Shown piece by piece: positions 53,025 through 63,201 of a stretch of 64,000 nucleotides of DNA. The stretch spans positions 4,666,259 to 4,730,258 of the forward strand of contig OX442320.1 of NCBI GenBank assembly GCA_949358305.1, written 5' to 3'. The notes beneath the pieces are model-generated. The model did no database searches and was not told where the DNA came from. It worked only from the letters and a program-made list of their open reading frames with translations. This DNA is from Strigamia acuminata. Taxonomy: Eukaryota; Arthropoda; Chilopoda; Geophilomorpha; Linotaeniidae. Every line of letters begins with the position of its first letter. The first letter of the stretch is position 1. The position numbers and the translations under genes were made by a program.

Positions 53025-56000
53025 CTATACATTCGTTTCGGCCTGTCCTTCGTTCGACGTCAGATCTGGTAATGCGTATTTTAACTTCTTCCAGAAAAGT
53101 GCGTCTTTTCTATCTAAATAGGTATTGGTCTTCAAATAAGCACGCAAATTCTTATCCAGTTCCTTATTTTCCACGTCTTCCAAAATAACGACCACGAGTC
53201 GTTTACATCTGTCGCGGAGTGACTGCACGTGGGCGGAGTCGAATTCGAACCGACACCAATCGCTCTTTACATAATTCGGGGTCAAGATAATGACCGTCCG
53301 GCTGCTGTTCTCCACCGCATTCACGATGGAATCCGCGATGAATTCTCCGACAAGAAAGTCTATCTGATGAAGACACAGTTTGTAGTCCTTCAACTGGGGA
53401 ACCAGCTCGTCGGCAACCCACTCATCGTCTTCGTTCGCGTAAGAAATAAAGGCGTCGTAAGTTTTTCCGCTGTCCGTGTCCTTGTCCCTATTGAACAACC
53501 GAACTCCGTATCTCGAATACAACCAAACTTTCATTTCCAACCTGTAGAGATACGACAGGACGAGCAAAACGGTCAAAAGCACAAACATCGTCACCGTAGG
53601 AACGATAACGACGACAACTTTGTCGGTTTTCCGCTCTTCGTAGCACCTGGAGTTGTTGTATTGCATGATCGGTGGGAAATCATCGTTGCAGTAAGCGTCG
53701 GAGAGATCCTTGAAGTAGGTGTTGCTGCTCTGCACCACCCAATGCTGGAAAGGAATCACGAATTCACAATCGCAGTCAAACGGGTTCCCTCCGAGCGTTA
53801 TTTCCGGCAAATGATGCCCGAATTCCCAAAACTGTGGCTGCGACAACTCATTTTCATGCACGGTTAAGGTCCGAAGACGAGTTAGATTCCGGAAGGCATC
53901 TGGCGACAAAAATTGTAACTTATTTTGATGTAGAAATAGTTTTTCCAGTTCAGTTGTGAATCGGAATTCGTTGCCGTTGATAGCGGACAAATTATTGCGC
54001 TCCAAATGAAGTACCTTCAATCGCGGCACGCCTTCGAAGAATCCGTCGATGCTCGTCAATCCGCTGGAATTCATGTAGAGCGAGGTAAGATTGGATAAAT
54101 TCGCCAACATGTCTCCGGCGAATTCCAAATTTCTGTTTCCATCCAGGAAGATTGTCGTTGTGTCCCCTGGAATTGTGGGAAATGGTTTTACCCAAGATGC
54201 ACCGTAACAATCCACAATGTAGTTGTTTCTGTTCCTGTTCCTGAAACACTTACACAGAGCCGGACAGTCCGTAGGCCACGAACACAACATATTTTCGGTT
54301 GTTAAGTCCGGTAAGTATAAAGATGGAAAAAGTTTTCTAATTCTAGTGTATATTGGTGCGCAGTAGAAAACTCCGTTGAATTTTGGATATAGTCTATTGG
54401 TTGTGCGCAGGGCTTCGATCAGCCAATCGTTGGCGCAGGAACACAGCAATGGATTCCCCTGTAGATTCACTTCCGGTATCGGTTGTTGAGCAGGAATGCC
54501 TGGAAACGTGTAATGAATGTCGGAAAATGAAATTTCTGCGATGGAATTTTCCGACAAATCGACGTGGGTTAATTTCGGGTAAATGAAAAGCGAGAATTGA
54601 TGGATTATCGACACGTTGTTCCTGGATAAATCGACTATTTCCACGCTCAGTGGGAAATGCAAGATGGCGAATATTTGGATTTTGTTGTCGCTCGCGTAGA
54701 AATGTTTCAGACGGTATTCGTGTGTTTCTCGGACGGGGACGATCCGGCGGATTCTATTCCGTCGCACATCGACGGTTTCGAGAGATTTGCCGACGTTTTC
54801 GAAGTCGAAAACCTCGATCTGGTTGTCGGCCAGATTGAGCGCCATCTTGACTGGAAGGAACAGTCGATCCATCGTCCGGATCTTGTTGTTCGAAAGCACC
54901 AGGTAATGCAGGTTTTCCAACCCGTCGAAACTTCCCGCCTCGATCTCGCTTATCTCGTTCGAGCCGAGATTGATGACGTAGAGTTTAGAGGCGTGTTCAA
55001 AGGTTCCGTTTTTAATCGTTTTGAGTCGATTCCCGCGCAGGTTTAAGCCCAGCAGTCGACCGAGGCCCGAAAACGAGGCCGCCGCCATCTTGTCGATGTG
55101 GTTGAAGTCGAGGTTGACGACGATCAACTCCGGCGAGTTTTTCAGCTCCGGAATGGATTCCAGTCGATTGTGCGACAAATCGAGCTCGCCGAGTGATTTC
55201 AGAGGTAAAAACGCGTTTTGGGAGATGTTAATTAAGTTGTTGTTTGATACGTTGAGGGTTTCGAGTGCAGATAGAAACCGGAAGTCGTTATCGGTTATTC
55301 GCGATAACAAGTTATTTGCGAGAGATAAGTTGTTGAGCGAGGTCAAGTGGTCGAGGGAAGGTAAAAACTGAATTTTGTTGTCGGTTAAGTTGAGGTGAAC
55401 GAGGGAATTGAGGCCGGAAAAAACGGAAAAATTGGTTTGGTTGAACGCGAGTCTGTTGCGAGACAAGTGCAGATATTGAAGCGAGGTTAAATTATGGAAG
55501 ATGTTTAAGGGGAGAAACGTTAAATTGTTGTCGGACAGATCGATTTCGGCTAAAAGTTTATTTTTTTCGAAAAAATTCGGTTCGATTCGGTCCAATTTGT
55601 TGCTTTGCAGTCCGATATATCTCAGGTTTTCGAGGTGGCCCAAAGCGCCATTTTGGATCGTGGTGACGTCATTCCGTGTCAGCGCCAGGACCTCCAGTTC
55701 GGGGAAGAGCAGATGGTGTTGCTGAAGTGACGTCACTCGATTGTCGGCCATTCCGAGAACGAGCAAGCGGTTGCAACAGGAGTTGTTTACGCCGCAACCG
55801 ATTCTGTCTAAATATTCCAGGTTGTTTCCGCTCCAGTCGAGATGAACCAAATGTTTTAATTTGCATAAAATTCGCGCGGGGATCGAGGGAATTCCCAGCG
55901 CGATCTCGATTTTCGTCAAATTTGGCGTTGAATCGAAGATGCTCGGGTCGATTTGGATACGAGTTCGTTTGGGTTCGGCCGGCTCGATGATGAGTGACGT

Positions 56001-56333
56001 CAGTGACGTCAGACCTTGGAATGCGCCCGGCTCGATTTGGAATATATTGCATCGGTCTATCTGTAGTTCCTCCAATTTATGCAAATGGTGGAATTTTCCC
56101 GATTGCAACGTCTGGTTCATTAGAAAGTCACTGCAGGTGAAGGAAATTACCGCGGTTTTGTCGCCGTCCATCCCGGAAAAGTCGTAAGATGACAGCGAGA
56201 AAAACGAACACACATAAAAGTAATTTTTCGTTTTGACGTCGGGCCACCAGTACGCATCACAATTTGGAAGATCCTGACTCGAGACAGGACAGCACAGCAA
56301 TGCTAACAGGTGGAGGAGGACGAATGGGGTCAT
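53025..56333 (-). CDS. Toll-family receptor
   Basis: Single coding exon of 1102 residues. Signal peptide (about 1-19), many LRRs, a first C-terminal cap (CSCANDWL) and an N-terminal cap (CPALCKCF), more LRRs, a second cap (NPFDCDCEF), one membrane segment (about 906-930) and a cytoplasmic TIR domain (about 957-1092). This multiple-cysteine-cluster layout is typical of protostome Tolls. The TIR keeps box 1 YDAFISY and box 3 (LFWKKL.YALP). In box 2 the usual Arg-Asp reads Ile-Asp (HQIDFLVG; Drosophila Toll has RDWLVG). Role: cell-surface receptor in development or innate immunity, signalling through MyD88-type adaptors; ligand not predictable. CAG directly before the ATG, with a donor at 56401-56402, indicates a 69-bp 5' UTR intron. 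No frame damage. Confidence 0.96.
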   Translation of the reverse strand: MTPFVLLHLLALLCCPVSSQDLPNCDAYWWPDVKTKNYFYVCSFFSLSSYDFSGMDGDKTAVISFTCSDFLMNQTLQSGKFHHLHKLEELQIDRCNIFQIEPGAFQGLTSLTSLIIEPAEPKRTRIQIDPSIFDSTPNLTKIEIALGIPSIPARILCKLKHLVHLDWSGNNLEYLDRIGCGVNNSCCNRLLVLGMADNRVTSLQQHHLLFPELEVLALTRNDVTTIQNGALGHLENLRYIGLQSNKLDRIEPNFFEKNKLLAEIDLSDNNLTFLPLNIFHNLTSLQYLHLSRNRLAFNQTNFSVFSGLNSLVHLNLTDNKIQFLPSLDHLTSLNNLSLANNLLSRITDNDFRFLSALETLNVSNNNLINISQNAFLPLKSLGELDLSHNRLESIPELKNSPELIVVNLDFNHIDKMAAASFSGLGRLLGLNLRGNRLKTIKNGTFEHASKLYVINLGSNEISEIEAGSFDGLENLHYLVLSNNKIRTMDRLFLPVKMALNLADNQIEVFDFENVGKSLETVDVRRNRIRRIVPVRETHEYRLKHFYASDNKIQIFAILHFPLSVEIVDLSRNNVSIIHQFSLFIYPKLTHVDLSENSIAEISFSDIHYTFPGIPAQQPIPEVNLQGNPLLCSCANDWLIEALRTTNRLYPKFNGVFYCAPIYTRIRKLFPSLYLPDLTTENMLCSWPTDCPALCKCFRNRNRNNYIVDCYGASWVKPFPTIPGDTTTIFLDGNRNLEFAGDMLANLSNLTSLYMNSSGLTSIDGFFEGVPRLKVLHLERNNLSAINGNEFRFTTELEKLFLHQNKLQFLSPDAFRNLTRLRTLTVHENELSQPQFWEFGHHLPEITLGGNPFDCDCEFVIPFQHWVVQSSNTYFKDLSDAYCNDDFPPIMQYNNSRCYEERKTDKVVVVIVPTVTMFVLLTVLLVLSYLYRLEMKVWLYSRYGVRLFNRDKDTDSGKTYDAFISYANEDDEWVADELVPQLKDYKLCLHQIDFLVGEFIADSIVNAVENSSRTVIILTPNYVKSDWCRFEFDSAHVQSLRDRCKRLVVVILEDVENKELDKNLRAYLKTNTYLDRKDALFWKKLKYALPDLTSNEGQAETNV

Positions 56334-56600
56334 CTGTGGATGGAATTATGATTTTTTGAAAGGTTTTTAGCTGAAATCAGACGCGGAAATGAGAGAAAAT
56401 ACCTTTTTTGGCGAGATTTTGACGGAGAATGTGCGATGTGACGAATCGGAAATGAAGTTTGTACTTTGGTCGTGTTGACATCGACGTTTTGGTATTCCTC
56501 CGCAAGATGGCGGGTGTGGAGAAAATGGCGGGTTGTTGTTGCAGTTTGAATCGGAAATTTTGATTGATTTATGATTTTTTTTGGTGGTCATTTATGAATA
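56334..56600 (-). promoter_or_regulatory. Toll gene 5' UTR intron and leader
   Basis: The intron 56334-56402 (GTATTTTC … CCACAG) separates the coding exon from a leader exon beginning around 56403-56600. Promoter elements not assigned. Confidence 0.5.
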
Positions 56601-57270
56601 TTGTGTGTTTCATATTTCATTGAAATATAACTTTAAAATTTGATACCATTTTAGGCCTAATGTTGATTTGGATTGAAACTGTAATATAATATTCCACTAA
56701 AGTCCACACAACCAGCCAGCTTGGTGGTAAAATACTAACTGCAAGGCTACTTGAATACTAAAGGTAACTGTTTATTCACCCCTCTTGAAGCGACCTTGTC
56801 CCTTCTACGACCTTCACACCACGCCACCCTGTGGCCACCTTCACTTTTTCCCACTTTTTCCTTCACTTTTTTCCAGCATAAATGGCATTTTTTGATCAAT
56901 TTTTTTGTATTTCTCAAATTTGGTTTGAGTTATTGTCATATAATTTTATACCATGCTTTATTATCGTGATACAAACCTGTAAATAAATTTTCAAGTCAAA
57001 ATTTGACTTGCAACCAAGAAACCTCTAGTGGTCTCAGACTTTTTTCCACTGCTGTATATACTTAATATTATGGCTGGTCTCTGACCGCTGATTCACTGAT
57101 TATTCAAGTCTTACACCCATTCGGCAAATATGGGTTTGTTATTTAATTCAGTCCGATCGATAAAATGTTGGAAGTTTGAAGGTTTCGATGTTGTAGATAA
57201 CTTGCTAATGTTTCCAAGTTACACAACTACGTGTAGGTAATGTGGTGGATTCGATATAGGTGATAAAAAT
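56601..57270. other. Intergenic, no feature recognised
   Basis: Unremarkable AT-rich sequence upstream of the Toll gene. Confidence 0.4.
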
Positions 57271-57818
57271 AGGTGCATTCAATATCGATAAGGAGAAGTG
57301 ACTTCTTTCACTTATTTGACTTCTCACAACCGGATATGAAGACTTTTGTGTTATATCTCTGATAAGTCGTTTTGAAAGAAGGCAAATAAGTGAAGTAAGG
57401 AGAAGTGAAAAAATAGTTACTTCTTCTTATGAATAAGTCACTTAAATAATGGTGCGCATGCGCATATCGCCTGGTTTCGCCTCGTTTTGGAAATTTTTGG
57501 CCGCCATCTTTTCCGATGTAATTCGCTCATTGCAATGTTGCCTAAAACAAAAAAATATGTGCTCTAAAATTCTAAAAACCACATGAACTTCTAATTAACA
57601 CAAGAAAAAGAGATGCATGTGGTTTTTAGAATTTTAGAGCACATATTTTTTTTGACGAATGCGATATTGACATTTGTTGCGGTCGCACGCTTGTTGACAA
57701 ATTTTCTCCGTGTTTTTCTTCGTTTTAAGCGCGTTCAAATATAAGTCACTTCTTTCAAATGACTTATTTAATCAACTTAAGGAGAAGTCACTTCTCCTTA
57801 TCGATATTGAATGCACCT
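57271..57818. mobile_element. MITE with long inverted ends and inner hairpin
   Basis: AGGTGCATTCAATATCGATA and its exact complement at the right end, followed by AAGGAGAAGTGACTTCT on both sides. An inner perfect hairpin (about 57558-57648, arm 'gtgctctaaaattctaaaaa') marks a second nested palindrome. Related to 40271-40535. Confidence 0.88.
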
Positions 57819-58056
57819 AATGTCTACGGCCTCTATTTTTGCCTCTTTAGTAATATTTTCCTCTGTGATGTCATAGTGTACCACTGGCCTTGAATTAATA
57901 TGGACGAGGAAGACATCGGTTCTGCTTTCTGTTGCTTAATTTAATGTTTTCAGCTAACAGTTTGGAGTCGCTGAATGGGGCTTCCTCAGGTCCACTCAGT
58001 TTGCCTAGTGTCACTGGGGTTGTCTTTTCATTGACTGCCTAGCTAGACGCACTAGG

Positions 58057-58445
58057 TGCGTTCAATATAAAATGGATTTCCGAAATCGTGATTTTCTTGA
58101 TTTTCTGAAATCAAGGAAATCGGATTTCAACTTTGAACGGCCTTAATTTTTTTGGAAGTCCAACTGGTTGCGCATGCGCAATTTGACTTCCTGTTTGAAA
58201 TTTAAAAACTTTTGGCCGCGTTCGATAGCTCAAATGCGGTGGAAAATTACGCTTTTCCCAATTGCAATTGCAATTTTCCCAATTGCAATTGCAATTTTCC
58301 CAATTGCAATTACAAAATAGCAAACAAAAATAACTGCTCTGATCGCTGTGTGTACAATTCAAGATGGCTGAAAATCAACAAGGAAATCAAGGAAAGCGAC
58401 CCTAGGTCGGATTTTCTGATTTTCTGAAATCGGATTTTGTTTTTA
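58057..58445. mobile_element. MITE-like element with CCCAATTGCAATTGCAATTTT triplication
   Basis: Begins 'aggtgcgttcaatataaaatggatttc' with palindromic 'gattttctgaaatc' words near both ends. Contains a 21-bp unit repeated about three times at 58256-58312. Boundaries approximate. Confidence 0.5.
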
Positions 58446-58740
58446 TGTGTACTCTGGCCAACCTCAAGAGTGCACCTCTTTCTCATTGGCCGAGCCATAT
58501 CACTTGTGCAGTGATACCAAAAAATAGACCAAAATCCATGTTGAGTGCTTTCCAGACAAAACAACCGATAAAAAAATACAAAAACTGTTGGCTTTCCTGA
58601 CAAAACCAACCAATAAACTCAACAAACTGAACAAACATGTATTTTGAAATAAGAACAGCATAAAACATTATTTCACGAATTAAAAATACATTTTATTATC
58701 CAAAACAAACAAATTTTTCTACTATTCGGGGGCGACTCTT
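58446..58740. mobile_element. Partial MITE of the TATACTCTGG family
   Basis: Shares a long interior stretch with 42255-42430 ('ttggctttcctgac', 'aaccaataaac', 'gaacaaac…tgttttgaaa', 'aacagca.aaaacatt'). Left end present, right end decayed. Confidence 0.65.
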
Positions 58741-59103
58741 AATCGGATTTTGCTTCCCCGTTTTCCCACCCGATGGCGCCGCTCGCAAACACCAGTTTTA
58801 TCTACGGTAATAAAACAAGCGTAATTCGAATCGGAAGTGGGAAAAAATTCCCCAACTCTTCTCCCGACTGATATCTAACTTCTTTTCACCCAACACTCAA
58901 CATCCCGGAAGGAAACCCCGAAACAAAAGCCGAAAATGCAGCGATTTGAATAGCAAAAACCAACCGGACGACGCAACCAACGGTTGACTGACCCCGAGCC
59001 CAACATCGCCCTCAATTCCCACCTCGCATTCAAACCACCTGCACACCCGAAACCACCTGCCATGTAACACACACGAAAAAAGCATGAAGAAACTCGCAAT
59101 TTG
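58741..59103 (+). promoter_or_regulatory. Upstream region of the seven-pass protein, with two tiny upstream ORFs
   Basis: ATG-TAA at 59062-59067 and a six-codon frame ATGAAGAAACTCGCAATTTGA at 59084-59104 precede the main ATG. The second one's stop overlaps the main start (TGATG). This is a layout that can limit or couple translation. Confidence 0.45.
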
Positions 59104-62100
59104 ATGGATCCGACGCCGACGACGCCGACGTACTGGCCGCCCGGCGCTCGCCCGCCTAGGCCCCGCTACGTGCCGCTGCGGTTCCGGTCGGACGGCTGGG
59201 TGATCGCGCTGACGGTGCTGACGACGCTCGGGCTGCTGTTGACGATCGCGCTGTGGATTTATTTGGTTTATAGGATCGTGAAGAGTCGGTCGAGGTTGAG
59301 GATGGTTTGGCCGGGACAGGTTTTGTTGCTGGGGATATTGGCGACGTATGTTTTGTTGTATGCGTTTGTGCCGAGGCAGACACCGTCGTCGTGCGGGGTG
59401 ATTCGGTTCGGGGTCGGGTGTGCGTATGCGGTGATTTTTGCGACGTTGCTGCTGAAGTTGATGGTTACGATTGCGAGGCATAAAGGTAGGGCGTGAAGGA
59501 GGAAGTGGTTGAGGTGTTTCCGGTTGTGGGTGGGTTTTGTTTGGGTTGTTTTTAGTTTTTAAATGGGTTTTTGTTATTTTTCAATTTGTTTTCTAGTTTT
59601 TAAATGGGTTTTTGTTATTTTTCAATTTGTTTTCTAGTTTTTAAATGGGTTTTTGTTATTTTTCAATTTGTTTTCTAGTTTTTAAATGGGTTTTTGTTAT
59701 TTTTCAATTTGTTTTCTATTAATATTTGGTTTTTTCGATTTATTAACTACGAATATTCGATTTTTTTCACTTTATTTTCGATAAATATTTGATTTTTTTG
59801 ATTTGTTAACGATTTTTTTGGGCTTTTTAATGATTTTTTTGAGTTTCTTACCGAATTTTTTCGATTTTTTACCGATTTTTTTTATTTATTAACGAATTTT
59901 TCGATTTTTTAACGATTATTTTTTATTTATTAACGATTTTTTCGATTTATCAAAGAATTTTTCGATTTCTTAACGATTTTTTGGGGTTTTTTACCGAATT
60001 TTTTTGATTTTTTGACGATTTTTTTTTTACTTATTATCGATTTTTTTTTATTTATTAACGAATTTTTCAATTTTTTAACGATTTTTTTTATTTATTAACG
60101 ATTTTTTCGATTTATCAAAGAATTTCTCGATTTATCAAAGAATTTTTCGATTTATCAAAGAATTTTTCGATTTATCAAAGAATTTTTCGATTTATTAAAG
60201 AATTTTTCGATTTATCAAAGATTTTTTTGATTTTTTAACGATTTTTTTTATTTATTAACGATTTATTCGATTTATTAACGACTTTTTTCGATTTATCAAA
60301 CATTCTTTTGATTTTTTAACGATTTTTTCGGTTTGTTCACGATGTTTTTCTATTTCTTAATATTTTATTTTGGTTTTAAATGAATTATTTGACTTTTTTC
60401 GATTTATTTTCTATAGATTTTTAGTTTTTTTCGATTTATTTTTGATAGATTTAGGTTTTTTCGATTTATTTTCGATTTTATTTATGCTTTTTTAAAACGA
60501 ATTTAAATGAAATTTTCTTTTCGAGGTGTTTTCCTGCCCGTGACGGTCGAGGTTTTGCTGCTGGTGCTCGCGATCGGCGTGCAGGTCGGCATCAGCGCCA
60601 ATTGGCTGACCGTGCTGCCGCCAGTGGAGAGGATGCTCATCTACAGGAATGGAAACACGGCGTGCAACATCGGGCTGTACAGCTGGCTGAACTCGCTCGG
60701 ATATGTCATGTTGCTGATTGTTGTGGGATTAGTCACGTCGGTTGGCGCCAGGAAGATTAAGGATAATCACAGGGAACCGGTTTTCATCGGCTTGGCTTTC
60801 GGTTTCAGTGCGCCGCTCTGGTTGGTTTGGATTCTGGTCTGCGCATTCATGCCGAACGAGCCGAATATCGACGAAAAGTGTCTCGCGTTTGGGCTTTTGG
60901 CCAATGCTACGTTGGTGCTGTTCGCTATGTTTATTCCAAAGGTGTTTCTTGTTTTTAGTAAATTAAAAGTTTGCAACGATTTTTGACGTTAAGTTATGAA
61001 TTTTTCCAATTTTTCATTCAAATGTTTTGAATGTTTTGGAATGACTTTGATTTTGTTTGGATTTTGAGAAAAGTTTTGAAGAATTTTAGAATTTTCTTAA
61101 AAATTTGGAGAATTTTAGAATTTTCTTAAAGATTTTGAAGAATTTTAGAATTTTCTTAAATATTCTGAAGATTTTTAGAATTTTCTTAAAAATTTCTTTG
61201 AATTTTGAGGCTAAATTGGAAGTTTTATTGAATTTTGAGCCCAATTTAAAGTTTTATTGAATTTTGAGGCCAAATTTGAAGTTTTATTGAATTTTGAGGC
61301 CAAATTTAAAGTTTTATTGAATTTTGAGGCCAAATTTGAAGTTTTATTGAATTTTTAGGCCGAATTTAAAGTTTTATTGAATTTTTAGGTAGTTTTTGAA
61401 GTTTTATTGAATTTTCTGGAATTTTTTTTCAAAATTTTGAATTTTTCAAAATTTTTGTTTAACTTTTGATGGTTTTTTGTTGAAAGGTGCGTCAGTTATC
61501 GGCGATTGGAGCGGTTGGTTTGTACCGGGAGGATCGACCCATACCGAAAACAATGACCGAAATGAGTGTGCAGAAGATATACTATCCGGTTTATCCTGAA
61601 AATGGAACCAGGCCTTCTCAGTTAGGTCAGCTCCTAACTAGATAGGAGGCTTTGTACAGCTACCATCATTTATTTATTTATTTTTTATTTACCCAAATAA
61701 TTATTATCCCCATTGTAGCCATGTCTGAAATAATCAATTTATCCGATTTCATGTCTAAAATGATAATTTCTCTATTTTTTCATGCCTAAAATGATAATTT
61801 ATCTATTTTTTCATGCCTAAAATGATAATTTCTCTATTTTTTTATGCCTAAAATGATAATTTCTCTATTTTTTCATGCCCAAAATGATAATTTCTCTATT
61901 TTTTTATGCCTAAAATGATAATTTCTCTATTTTTTCATGCCCAAAATGATAATTTCTCTATTTTTTCATGCCCAAAATGATAATTTCTCTATTTTTTCAT
62001 GCCCAAAATGATAATTTCTCTATTTTTTCATGCCCAAAATGATAATTTCTCTATTTTTTCATGCCCAAAATGATAATTTCTCTATTTTTTCATGCCCAAA

Positions 62101-62833
62101 ATGATAATTTCTCTATTTTTTCATGCCTAAAATGATAATTTCTCTATTTTTTCTTGTCTAAAATGATAATTCCTTTATTTTTTATTGTCTAAAATGATAC
62201 TTCTTTTTTTTTTCTTGTCTAAAAATGATAAGTTCTTTATTTTTTCTTGTCTAAAATGATAATTCTTCTATTTCTACTTGCCTAAAATCACAATTCCTTC
62301 TATTTTTGGTGTCTAAAATCACAATCAAACCTATTGTTGATGTTTAAAATGATAATTCCTCTATTCTTTCATGTCTAAACTCACAACCCTTCCCCATTCT
62401 TGACGTCTAAAATAATTAACGATCCACTTCCAAAGCCCAATCTAAAATTTCTCTCTTTTTCGATCCCCCAGATGTTGGTCGTTACATGCGCCACCTGTAT
62501 GGGAGCACCCAATCTGTCCAGTCCACGGACCGTTCCCCAACCAACCTTCACCTGCCTCGCTTTCACCCCTACCACTCACCCTTTCCCGGCGACAACACCC
62601 AACCAACCCCGGACCTCACCACCTTCACCTCCGCCAACAACCGCCACCAACCCCGGCCCGTCCCGCCTCTCCCCTCGGACGACGGCAGCACGACAGCCAG
62701 CTACCGAGTGGCCGAATCCCTCCCCGACACGGACAGCGACATCGACACAGCGGCCGACTACACCCGGCGCAGCCACCCGCAGCCCAACGACATGCCCACC
62801 TACGCGCAAGTCAGCAAACACATGGAATACTAA
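59104..62833 (+). CDS. Seven-transmembrane protein, class C GPCR-like
   Basis: Four in-phase exons, 59104-59485, 60526-60941, 61487-61625 and 62472-62833, give 432 residues. A short Pro-rich N-terminus (about 30 residues, no signal peptide) precedes seven hydrophobic segments: three in exon 1 (GWVIALTVL…, QVLLLGILATYV, YAVIFATLLLKLMV) and four in exon 2 (FLPVTVEVLLLVLAI, SLGYVMLLIVVGL, PLWLVWILVCAFM, GLLANATLVLFAMFIPK). FIPKV.QLSAIGAV after segment 7 and the TM6-TM7 spacing resemble class C receptors of the bride-of-sevenless/GPRC5 or orphan mGluR-like group. The large ligand-binding ectodomain is absent. The tail (exons 3-4) is Pro/Ser/Thr-rich with SYRVAESLPDTDSDID and ends KHMEY. Upstream frame is closed by TAA (59065), supporting this start. 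Poly(A) signal at 62988. Exons are GC-rich against repeat-filled AT-rich introns. Ligand unknown. Confidence 0.85.
59554..59717. repeat. 41-bp tandem repeat, four copies
   Basis: Unit starts agtttttaaatgggtttttg and is nearly perfect, in intron 1 of the seven-pass gene. Confidence 0.95.
59718..60480. repeat. Degenerate AACGATTTTTT / TTCGATTTATCAAAGAAT repeats
   Basis: Rest of intron 1. Loosely periodic words, with a cleaner roughly 20-bp array 'ttcgatttatcaaagaattt' at about 60105-60215. Confidence 0.85.
61040..61420. repeat. Tandem arrays in intron 2 (about 30-bp unit)
   Basis: 'agttttattgaattttgaggccaaatttga' repeated about six to seven times from 61195, preceded by 'gaattttagaattttcttaaa' repeats. 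Confidence 0.9.
61735..62330. repeat. 31-bp tandem array in intron 3 (about 15-18 copies)
   Basis: Unit ttttttcatgcccaaaatgataatttctcta with c/t and t/c variants, most regular at 61800-62150 and decaying at both sides. Confidence 0.95.
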
Positions 62834-62987
62834 GTTGGTGGAGCCCCGCGCACAATGTCACAGCCACTCAAGGTTTCTCAGGATATTAATTAAATTTATT
62901 CAATAATTACACGTTTTTATTGTTTATAATCATATTTATTGACATTAGGAGTGTGTACAATGTGCCATTGAGTGTCCCGCACCTGTA

Positions 62988-62993
62988 AATAAA
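62988..62993 (+). terminator. Poly(A) signal of the seven-pass gene
   Basis: AATAAA about 155 bases after the TAA stop, followed by T-rich sequence. Confidence 0.6.
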
Positions 62994-63201
62994 ATTTTTA
63001 TTTAGGAAAACGATTGTCTTTATAATTTTTTTGAGGATTTTTGGTTGGTCAGAAAAGATTATGCCATGACTTGTTTGATTTTAATCATTTTTTGTCTTTC
63101 GCGAATTTATCATCATGAAGTTGGATATTTAGGTGGACAGTTGGTTTTTTTCTAAGTACCTGTGTTGGTTTCTTGTGGATTTGTGCCTGGAATTAAACAA
63201 A

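Noticed and set aside
53229-53867. 212-codon plus-strand frame and others opposite the Toll gene
   Set aside because: Shadows of the Toll coding sequence on the other strand.
58897-59481. 194-codon minus-strand frame rich in Arg/Gln/Pro
   Set aside because: Antisense of the GC-rich first exon of the seven-pass gene.
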